Assembly (NCBI GenBank): GCA_965216225.1
Contig: CBDCFF010000029.1
Span: 140,820-204,819, forward strand
Length of the DNA stretch: 64,000 nucleotides
Direction: 5' to 3'
From: 3107 sp965216225
Lineage (GTDB): Bacteria; Pseudomonadota; Alphaproteobacteria; Rhodobacterales; Rhodobacteraceae
The translations under genes and the position numbers were made by a program. Shown here piece by piece: positions 46,231 through 54,686 of the stretch. The notes under the pieces are model-generated. The model saw nothing but the letters and a program-made list of their open reading frames with translations, had not been told where the DNA came from and did not search any database. Position 1 is the first letter of the stretch, and every line of letters begins with the position of its first letter.

Positions 46231-46836
46231 ATGGAAAATATCAGACTGAATCTGTCCAACCTGCATGAGTTTGGGCCTGCGTTTTATGAGTATCTGAAGT
46301 TACGGAAACAGTTCTTCGTCGATACGCTGGGCTGGGACATTCCACATGATGATGACGTGGAGATGGATCAGTACGATACGCCGCAGGCGCATTATTCCAT
46401 TGTCCTGAGCAATGGAAAGGTCGCAGGCGGCGCACGAACGATGCCGACAACCTCTGCGTGGGGTGACTATACCTATATGCTGCGCGATGCGGTGGATGGG
46501 AAACTCGGCTCGATTCCCAGCGATCTGGTCTCCGGCGTCGTGGCGTCGCCGCTGGTATGGGAATGCACGCGAATCGTTATTTCGGATGATCTGAAGGGCC
46601 TGGCAGAGCGGGCGCGGTGCCTGGAACTGATCGTCGAGGGCTTTGTCAGAACCGCCGCCGAGTGCGGAGCGCGCCAGTTGATCGGATTGACGCGGCCCGG
46701 TCTGGCCCGGTCCCTGCGGCAATACGGCTATGACGTGACCCGGATCAGCCGCACCTATCGCAGCGAAGGGGACGGGCATGTCTATGCGGTGCTGAGTATG
46801 CCGCCGGAAAAGGTGGCGCAGCGCATGGCGGCCTGA
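46231..46836 (+). CDS. acyl-homoserine-lactone synthase (LuxI family)
   Basis: 201 aa from the ATG at 46231, chosen over the ATG at 46225 because CAAGGGGG then sits seven bases upstream. It makes an AHL signal from S-adenosylmethionine and acyl-ACP. The invariant residues fit: Arg25, Phe29, Trp35, Asp46, Asp49, Arg69, Glu111 and Arg114 (LRKQFFVDTLGW, MDQYDTPQAHY, GGARTMPT, VWECTRIVI). Acyl chain length cannot be predicted. Confidence 0.95.
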   Translation: MENIRLNLSNLHEFGPAFYEYLKLRKQFFVDTLGWDIPHDDDVEMDQYDTPQAHYSIVLSNGKVAGGARTMPTTSAWGDYTYMLRDAVDGKLGSIPSDLVSGVVASPLVWECTRIVISDDLKGLAERARCLELIVEGFVRTAAECGARQLIGLTRPGLARSLRQYGYDVTRISRTYRSEGDGHVYAVLSMPPEKVAQRMAA

Positions 46837-46846
46837 CCGCGGTTTG

Positions 46847-47062
46847 CTATTCTTCCCGGCCATGGCCGATCAGGCGGCGTCTGATTTCCGATGCTGCCGG
46901 GTGCGCTGTTTCCGGCGCAAAGACACAGGCTTGCGTGAAATGGAAACAGGCAGCATCCGGATTGCTGCCTTCCTTCAGTTCGCCGACGGTCAGATACAGA
47001 TCGACGAGCGCACGACCGTCGCCGCGCGCATGGGCGTCCAGCAGTTCCTGTTCCGCAAACAC
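46847..47062 (-). CDS. small conserved protein downstream of a Rieske oxygenase
   Basis: 71 aa with a GTG start, 4 bp after the Rieske stop: FAEQELLDAHARGDGRALVDLYLTVGELKE..DAACFHFTQACVFAPET..PAASEIRRRLIGHGREE. It looks like a short helical, TPR-like protein. Function unknown; the tight spacing suggests co-translation with the oxygenase. Confidence 0.75.
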   Translation of the reverse strand: MFAEQELLDAHARGDGRALVDLYLTVGELKEGSNPDAACFHFTQACVFAPETAHPAASEIRRRLIGHGREE

Positions 47063-47066
47063 AGGG

Positions 47067-48218
47067 CTATTCTGCCGCTCTGGCGCGGGTGCGGCAGGTC
47101 TCTATCCGGCCCGCGACCCAATCATGAAAGCAGTGGGTCGGGATGTCCATGGCCGGCGAGAAGCGCCCGCCATCGAAATGCGGAGCGTGGCGGCCCTTTT
47201 GCATACCTTCGACGACAAAGACATCCTCCATGAACACGTCTTTCCATTGCGCGGTGTTTTTTCGGCGCAGCGCATTGTCGGTTTCGGGGGCCGCATAGTA
47301 GAGGTGAATGTGTTTAACCGTTTCTTCCGTGCTGACCGGTTCCAGAACGATTGCAAAGACATGATCGCGCTGCACGCCCAGCAGCACGTTCGGATAGACC
47401 ACGATGTATTCCGCGCCCTCATCCCATTGGCCGGACAGGCCGGGGAAGTCCGGGAAGACCGCCCCGTCATCGCCTTTGAGTTGGCGATAGACAAGGGTGC
47501 CCTGTCCCGAATAGTGGCCATATTCGGCGATATTGTAGTGGTCTTCCAGTCGGGAATAGATGTTCAGGCCAGGATGGACCCAGGGCAGATGATAGCTTTC
47601 GCAATAGTTTTCGACCGCCAGTTTCCAGTTGCTTCTGACCGTCAGTTCGAACCTGCTGTCGGGGCCGCCGTGATAAAGCGGCTGGTCAAATTCCTTCCAG
47701 CGCGCCGGCAGTTCCTCATGCGCCGTTGCGAACGCAGGTGCGGTTCCGGACATGTTGATGAACACAACGTCCATCCAGACATGGCTGCGAATCCCGATCA
47801 GGCCCAGTTCCTCGCGCCTGATTGCATCGTGGATGTTGTGACCGGGGCCGCCCACATGCGGGGTTGAAACAAGGTCGCCCTGATGGTTGTAGCACCAGCT
47901 GTGATAGGGGCAGCGAATTGCGCCTTCGATCCTGCGCGGTTCCCCGACCAGGATCATGCCGCGATGCCGGCAGATGTTCTGGAACACGCGAACCACGTTG
48001 TCGCGGCCGCGCATCAGCAACAGGGGAACCCCGAGAAACGTGACAGGTTTTGCATCGCCCGGTTCCGGCACATCGGACGCAACCGCCAAGCCCGCCCAGT
48101 TTGCGAAAAGGACGGCTTCGCGTTCTTCGGCAAAGACGGCGGGGTCAACATAGTGCGCATTGGGCAGGCCGTTTGCGGTTTCCACCGGTTGCCGGACGGT
48201 GCTGATGTCTGTGCTCAT
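47067..48218 (-). CDS. Rieske non-heme iron oxygenase alpha subunit
   Basis: 383 aa from MSTDISTVRQPVETANG; the frame is open upstream to 48353, but this Met gives the family length. Rieske ligands C83-x-H85 and C103-x2-H106 (NICRHRGM, RCPYHSWCY). Iron site Asn204-Tyr-Cys-Glu207-x2-His210-x4-His215 (ENYCESYHLPWVH), typical of glycine-betaine/choline-type and ring-hydroxylating enzymes. Third distinct Rieske alpha subunit in the window. It lies next to the AHL synthase, but regulation by it is unproven. Confidence 0.9.
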   Translation of the reverse strand: MSTDISTVRQPVETANGLPNAHYVDPAVFAEEREAVLFANWAGLAVASDVPEPGDAKPVTFLGVPLLLMRGRDNVVRVFQNICRHRGMILVGEPRRIEGAIRCPYHSWCYNHQGDLVSTPHVGGPGHNIHDAIRREELGLIGIRSHVWMDVVFINMSGTAPAFATAHEELPARWKEFDQPLYHGGPDSRFELTVRSNWKLAVENYCESYHLPWVHPGLNIYSRLEDHYNIAEYGHYSGQGTLVYRQLKGDDGAVFPDFPGLSGQWDEGAEYIVVYPNVLLGVQRDHVFAIVLEPVSTEETVKHIHLYYAAPETDNALRRKNTAQWKDVFMEDVFVVEGMQKGRHAPHFDGGRFSPAMDIPTHCFHDWVAGRIETCRTRARAAE

Positions 48219-48368
48219 CCGGGTGTTCCAAATGCGGAGTGTCCCACGTGACTCCGCAATAGCGCCGGTTTTTTTCCAAGTCCGGTCAACGCGCGACCTG
48301 TGCGTGTCGTTTGCAGGCGTCAGGGTGGCGCGGATCAACCCGCCCGGCGACACTCCGTGCCGCGCAGC

Positions 48369-48929
48369 CTAACGCCCGCGCGACAATGCCGCGACACCCG
48401 TGCGCGCGATTCGTCCCAGACCCAGGGGGCGTATGAGTTCCGCGAAAGCGTCGATCTTTCCGGGCGAGCCGGTCAGTTCGAAGACAAAGCTCTCCAATGT
48501 CGAATCCACAACCTGCGCGCGGAATATGTCGGCAAGGCGCAGCGCCTCGACACGTTGTTCGCCGGTGCCGTGAACACGCATCAGGGCCAGTTCGCGCTGA
48601 ACCGATTCCCCTTCCGCCGTCAGGTCGTGTACCTCATGCACCGGAACGATCCGGCCAAGCTGGGCCTTGATCTGCTCGATTACCGATGGCGTGCCGGTGG
48701 TGACGATGGTGATCCGGGACAGGTGCCCTTCGTGATCGACCTCGGCCACGGTCAGGCTGTCGATGTTGTAGCCCCGCCCCGAGAAGAGGCCGATCACGCG
48801 GGCCAGAACGCCGGCCTCGTTATCGACGATAATGGCAAGCGTATGGGTCTCGATGACATCCGTGTTCGGGTCACGCAGGTCATAGGCGGAATGTCTGGAC
48901 GCGCCTTGCCTGATTTTCAGAGCGGACAT
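48369..48929 (-). CDS. ilvN: acetolactate synthase small (regulatory) subunit
   Basis: 186 aa. The N-terminal ACT domain HTLAIIVDNEAGVLARVIGLFSGRGYNIDSLTVAEVDHEGHLSRITIV binds valine for feedback control. The C-terminal ALS_ss_C domain has SVQRELALMRV, FRAQVVDST..SFVFELTG and GKIDAF..LIRPLG. Last gene of the ilvB-GT87-ilvN unit. Confidence 0.95.
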   Translation of the reverse strand: MSALKIRQGASRHSAYDLRDPNTDVIETHTLAIIVDNEAGVLARVIGLFSGRGYNIDSLTVAEVDHEGHLSRITIVTTGTPSVIEQIKAQLGRIVPVHEVHDLTAEGESVQRELALMRVHGTGEQRVEALRLADIFRAQVVDSTLESFVFELTGSPGKIDAFAELIRPLGLGRIARTGVAALSRGR

Positions 48930-48965
48930 GGAACCTCGTGCTTGTATCCGGGTGGGGGGCGAATT

Positions 48966-50228
48966 TCAGTCATGTGTCATTCGGGTTGCGGTTCGGATTG
49001 TCGGCGCCGGTCTGCGCGACGACAGCCACGCGGTGCGCAGGATCAGCAGGAACGAGCCAAGAATGACCGGCGCCGCCACGCTTCGCGCCGTGGGAATCGC
49101 ATCCTTCAGTTCGAGAAACGCCGCAACGATGATCGGGCTGATTCCGATCCACAGAACCAGCAACATGCCATAGCCGGGCAGGTTCGCCTTCAGGACACCG
49201 GCGCGCAGCATGAACAGGCCAAGCGGCACAAAAAGCGCGGTTTCATAGTGCCACAGATACGGAACGCCGAGCATCGTGGCAGCCAGCAGAAGCGCCGCTT
49301 TCAGATCCCAGCCGATAGCGGGTTGCCGCCAGACCACAAAGACCAGCGCCGCGCAGACCGCCGCCACGCCCCATTGAACCGAAAGGGCGTCATGCACGGA
49401 GAGGCCAAACTCCGTCAGGACAGAGAACAGGCCGATCAGCAGCGAAAGCCCTTCGATATTTTCCCGGACCCTGAGGCCGTGCGCCCCGAGAATTTCATGC
49501 AGTTCGATCCAGTAGTCCACACCATAGATCAGGGTCGGCAATGCCGCGATCAGGATTGCGGTAATCGTGGCGACGGCAATCGTCCGCCACGCCCCGATCG
49601 CCAGCAGCGCGAATGGAATCAGAAGACCAAGCTGCGGTTTCAGGGTCAGCAGTCCGATGATCACCCCCGCCAGAATCCGGCGGTCGGTACGCAGCGCCCA
49701 CAAGGCAGTCAGCAGGCCGGCGCCCCAGACCAGACTGTTCTGCCCCATCACCAGCGCCGGGGCAAAGGCCGGCGCAAAGACGCAGGCCAGCCAAAGCGGC
49801 ATCGACTGACGCGCGAACGGACGCAGTGCAAGGGCCATGACCGCGACAGAGATGAGAACGAAAACGATCCAGGCCAGCCCGAAGGACAGCACCCCAAGCG
49901 GCGTGATCAGCAGGAGATAGCCCGGAGGATACAGCCAGGGCATCCACGCGCCCTGATCCTCGCGATGCACGGAGGCCAGTACACTGTTGTCGAAAATCGA
50001 CAGAACCCGTGATTCCAGCGCGATTTTTCCCGCAGCCCAGAATACCCGGAAATCGTTGTTGACGGTCACATCTCCGGTTTGCGCCATTTCGGACAGGCTG
50101 GCCTGCATGAACCGGATCACGAAGAACAGCGTGAAAAAGCTGCCGAGGGCGCAGATTTGCCAGGCGCGTTTGCCCTGAAACGCAGACAGGGCCGCCCCAT
50201 TCGTCTTTTTGTATGCCGCCATGCTCAT
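48966..50228 (-). CDS. polytopic membrane protein, GT87/DUF2029-like
   Basis: 420 aa with about ten membrane helices. After the first helix comes NNDFRVFWAAGKIAL, then DQGAWMPWLYPPGYLLLITPLGVL and LVMGQNSLVWGAGLL..LKPQLGLLIPFAL, the recalled pattern of GT87 polyprenol-phosphate-dependent (mannosyl)transferases. The start MSMAAYKK is 4 bp after the ilvB stop and its end is 36 bp before ilvN, so it is sandwiched in the ilv operon. Role in that position unknown. Confidence 0.82.
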   Translation of the reverse strand: MSMAAYKKTNGAALSAFQGKRAWQICALGSFFTLFFVIRFMQASLSEMAQTGDVTVNNDFRVFWAAGKIALESRVLSIFDNSVLASVHREDQGAWMPWLYPPGYLLLITPLGVLSFGLAWIVFVLISVAVMALALRPFARQSMPLWLACVFAPAFAPALVMGQNSLVWGAGLLTALWALRTDRRILAGVIIGLLTLKPQLGLLIPFALLAIGAWRTIAVATITAILIAALPTLIYGVDYWIELHEILGAHGLRVRENIEGLSLLIGLFSVLTEFGLSVHDALSVQWGVAAVCAALVFVVWRQPAIGWDLKAALLLAATMLGVPYLWHYETALFVPLGLFMLRAGVLKANLPGYGMLLVLWIGISPIIVAAFLELKDAIPTARSVAAPVILGSFLLILRTAWLSSRRPAPTIRTATRMTHD

Positions 50229-50232
50229 CGGG

Positions 50233-51987
<1,755 letters not shown>

Positions 51988-52054
51988 CGCATCTGTTCTC
52001 CGTTCTGTCCGCCCGTTCGGGCCAGCATTGCGCAACAAAAAACCCAACAAAAAA

Positions 52055-52073
52055 CCCCCGGTGTGATCGGGGG
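52055..52073 (-). terminator. attenuator terminator of ilvB
   Basis: On the minus strand, CCCCCG-ATCACAC-CGGGGG followed by six T, then a second T-rich run (to about 52036). It lies between the leader peptide stop and ilvB, so premature stop of transcription here would silence the operon. Confidence 0.88.
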
Positions 52074-52112
52074 CGCATGGGTTCGGGAATGGTCTGCCGT
52101 CATCGGCCCATG
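52074..52112 (-). promoter_or_regulatory. ilv leader pause/antiterminator stem
   Basis: GCGCATGGG near the end of the leader peptide can pair with CCCATGCGC just before the terminator (9 bp). The right arm abuts the terminator stem, so alternative pairing is plausible, as in classic amino-acid attenuators. The exact antiterminator pairing was not modelled. Confidence 0.6.
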
Positions 52113-52147
52113 CGCGCCTTTCCCACGATAACGATCAGGGTATCCAT
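52100..52147 (-). CDS. ilv leader peptide
   Basis: 15 codons plus stop: MDTLIVIVGKARMGR. Five consecutive branched-chain codons (Leu-Ile-Val-Ile-Val) are the control codons expected for attenuation by charged tRNAs of leucine, isoleucine and valine. AAGGGG lies about 11 bases upstream of the ATG. The stop is about 27 bases before the terminator stem. Confidence 0.88.
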   Translation of the reverse strand: MDTLIVIVGKARMGR

Positions 52148-52565
52148 GACCAGAGGCCCCTTGCTGCGTAACGGTGACATTATTTTGCCGTGCCGGGGGC
52201 GTCAACAGGCAAACGATGAATAATGTATCCCCAGCGCCTGTTTTTGCGCAAAAAAGTTGCCGGATTTTCGCGTTGCGGGCATGTTTCGGAAAATGCGGGC
52301 GTTTTTGTTCTGTCCGTCAGCCGCCCGAAGGCGCTTGCGGCAGGCGCTTGCGGCACTGCGTCATTCATGCAATCCGGCGGCGTTTTTCGTGTCGATATAA
52401 ATACTTGCGAGGGGACGGTATCCTGTTGTGAAAACCGGTAATACGGGTTAACCGTTTTGCAGAGTGCAAATAGGGTGTTTATCTGAACGAAAACCCCTGC
52501 TAGCGTTCGTTCATCAACACTGGCCGGCGTCGGTTGCCAGCCCACGGACGGGAGGAAGAAAGAAC
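52148..52565. other. divergent promoter region ilv / TRAP
   Basis: 418 bp between the ilv leader peptide and dctP. It must hold both promoters. No gene seen. A 13-bp tandem duplication AGGCGCTTGCGGC is at 52329-52354. A rather AT-rich stretch (52385-52450) is the best place for promoter elements, but none was assigned. Confidence 0.6.
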
Positions 52566-53648
52566 ATGGATCGTCGCTCTTTTCTAAGAACATCTGCGCT
52601 GGGTGGCACTGCGGCTGCCGCGTCCACGCTGGCAGCGCCCGCTTATGCGCAGGGCAAGCGTACACTGACCATGGTCACATCCTGGGGGCGCGGCCTTGCG
52701 GGCGTCTTCGATGCCGCAACGCGCACGGCGGACAACATCAATGCCATGTCGGATGGCAACCTGACGATTGATGTCAAGGCTGCGGGCGAACTGGTTGGCG
52801 CGTTCGAGGTGTTCGACGCCGTGACCGCGGGTCAGGCAGACATGTATCACGCTGCGGATTACTACTTTGTCAGCCAGCATCCCGGCTTTGCCTTCTTTAC
52901 GGGCGTGCCCTTCGGCATGACGGCGACCGAACAGAACAACTGGTATTACAATGGCAATGGCATGGCCCTGCATCACGAACTGGGAGAGATTTTTGGCCTT
53001 AGATCCTTCCTTGCGGGCAATACCGGTGCGCAGGCGGGCGGCTGGTTCCGCAAGGAGATCAACGGGCCGGAAGATTTCAATGGCCTGAAGTTCCGGATGC
53101 CGGGCCTTGGCGGCAAGGCGCTGGGCTACATGGGCGCGTCGGTCCAGAACCTGCCGGGCGCAGAAGTGTATCAGGCGCTGTCATCGGGCGCCATCGACGG
53201 GACAGAGTGGATCGGCCCCTGGGCGGATGAAAAGATGGGCTTTCAGGAAATCACCAAGTTCTACTACACTGCGGGCTTTCATGAGCCGTCGGCCGCCCTG
53301 TCGGTTGCCGTGAATCTTGATGTGTTCGAAAGCCTGACCCCGTCGCAGCAGGCGATTGTCGAGATTGCTGCGGGACACGCGAATATCTGGAACCTGAGCC
53401 AGTTCCTGATGAACAACGGCGCCGCGCTCACCCGCCTGAAATCCGCAGGTGTGCAGGTTCTTGAATTTCCCGAAAGCGTCTGGGACGCCATGGGCGCTGC
53501 ATCACGGAAAGTCTATGATGAGTTCATGGGCGATGATCTTTTCAGGAAGATATATGACGACTACGTTGTGTCGATGCGCGACAGTTCCGGCTGGCTGACC
53601 CAGTCCGTCGGCACCTATCGTACCCAGCGCGACCGCGTTCTCGGCTGA
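52566..53648 (+). CDS. TRAP transporter substrate-binding protein (DctP/TakP-like)
   Basis: 360 aa from MDRRSFLRTSALGG, a Tat signal (RRSFLRT, cleavage AYA-QGKRTL), preceded by GGGAGGAAGAA. Binding-protein motifs: LTMVTSWGRGLAGVF, KAAGELVGAFEVFDAV..GQADMYHAADYYF, NGPEDFNGLKFRMPGLGGK and GAIDGTEWIGPWADEKMGFQE. The resemblance is to the alpha-keto-acid-binding TakP group, so a 2-oxo acid ligand is likely. Its divergence from the ilv operon makes a branched-chain keto acid an attractive but untested guess. Confidence 0.92.
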   Translation: MDRRSFLRTSALGGTAAAASTLAAPAYAQGKRTLTMVTSWGRGLAGVFDAATRTADNINAMSDGNLTIDVKAAGELVGAFEVFDAVTAGQADMYHAADYYFVSQHPGFAFFTGVPFGMTATEQNNWYYNGNGMALHHELGEIFGLRSFLAGNTGAQAGGWFRKEINGPEDFNGLKFRMPGLGGKALGYMGASVQNLPGAEVYQALSSGAIDGTEWIGPWADEKMGFQEITKFYYTAGFHEPSAALSVAVNLDVFESLTPSQQAIVEIAAGHANIWNLSQFLMNNGAALTRLKSAGVQVLEFPESVWDAMGAASRKVYDEFMGDDLFRKIYDDYVVSMRDSSGWLTQSVGTYRTQRDRVLG

Positions 53649-53741
53649 CAGAGGCTGACAAACCGGCAGGCCCCGATCAACGCGGGGCCTGACCCTGCAA
53701 GACGCTGGGGAAGGCGTGAGGTGGCGACCGGGGAGGCGTAA

Positions 53742-54665
53742 ATGCTGGACGGTTTCGTCTGGTTTTTCCAGAGCATTGCCTTGGCGTTCTACAATCTCGG
53801 ATACGCGCTGACGCATCCGTCGCTCTGGTTGTCGTGGGTTCCTGAAATCAACCAGCCCATGAGTTCGCCCGAGGTCAAACAGTCCCTGATGCGCTTTATC
53901 TATTATGGCGGATCGGTCGAATTCCTGTTCGTTGTCCTTGCCGCCTTTCTGGTTCTCAGCGCGCTCGGGTTCTGGCGGCATTCCATCATGTGGGGCGCGG
54001 TGCGGATACTGGAGGGCCTTGCCAATGGCCTGGGCCGGTTCTTTGCCTGGGCGGGGCTGCTGATGGTTCTGCAACAGATCGTCATCATCTTCATGCAGCG
54101 CATCTTTGCCGCCAGCGAGATTTCGGTCGGCATCGGGTCGGTCTTCGGCAAGGAGGTCAGTTGGTGGGCGGAGGAACTGAAACTTTACAATGCCGTGATC
54201 GTCACGCTTTGCGTCACCTACACATTCGTGCAGGGCGGGCATGTACGGGTCGATCTGATCTATTCCAAAGTGTCCTATGGCGCAAAGCGCATCATTGATA
54301 TTTGCGGTTCCCTGTTTTTCATGATGCCGACGGCGATTCTGGTCTGGATGTATGGATGGTATTTTCTGTGGCGGCATCTTGTGGTGCCGAAACCGTCGGC
54401 CTCGGATCAGCTGGAGCGCCTGCTGACCAAGGCGCGGGCGCTGCGCTGGAATGTGGAAACCATCGGTTTCTCTCCCAACGGGTTCAACGCCTATTTTCTG
54501 TTCAAGGTTCTTCTCGTGTGCTTTGCCGGTCTGGTCTTCCTGCACGCGGTCGCGTTTTTCTGCCGGTCCTGCCTCGAATGGCTGGAAGGCGAGGAAAGCG
54601 AAGGCCGCTACCTTGACAGGGACAGACCTGGCGAAAGCGAGGAAGCCCATGAAGGCACTCATTGA
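53742..54665 (+). CDS. TRAP transporter small membrane subunit, long form (DctQ)
   Basis: 307 aa against about 160-190 for a usual DctQ. The DctQ core lies at about residues 80-205 (GRFFAWAGLLMVLQQIVIIFMQRIF, LYNAVIVTLCVTYTFVQGGHVRVDLIYSKVS, WMYGWYFLWRHL). It carries an N-terminal extra helix and a C-terminal stretch with another helix and an acidic tail. Between dctP and dctM on the same strand. Confidence 0.85.
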   Translation: MLDGFVWFFQSIALAFYNLGYALTHPSLWLSWVPEINQPMSSPEVKQSLMRFIYYGGSVEFLFVVLAAFLVLSALGFWRHSIMWGAVRILEGLANGLGRFFAWAGLLMVLQQIVIIFMQRIFAASEISVGIGSVFGKEVSWWAEELKLYNAVIVTLCVTYTFVQGGHVRVDLIYSKVSYGAKRIIDICGSLFFMMPTAILVWMYGWYFLWRHLVVPKPSASDQLERLLTKARALRWNVETIGFSPNGFNAYFLFKVLLVCFAGLVFLHAVAFFCRSCLEWLEGEESEGRYLDRDRPGESEEAHEGTH

Positions 54666-54686
54666 TTCTCAGGGGCGGTGAAGAAC

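Noticed and set aside
48300..50012. 570-aa open frame on the plus strand
   Set aside because: Runs antisense across ilvN and the GT87-like gene; composition of a shadow frame.
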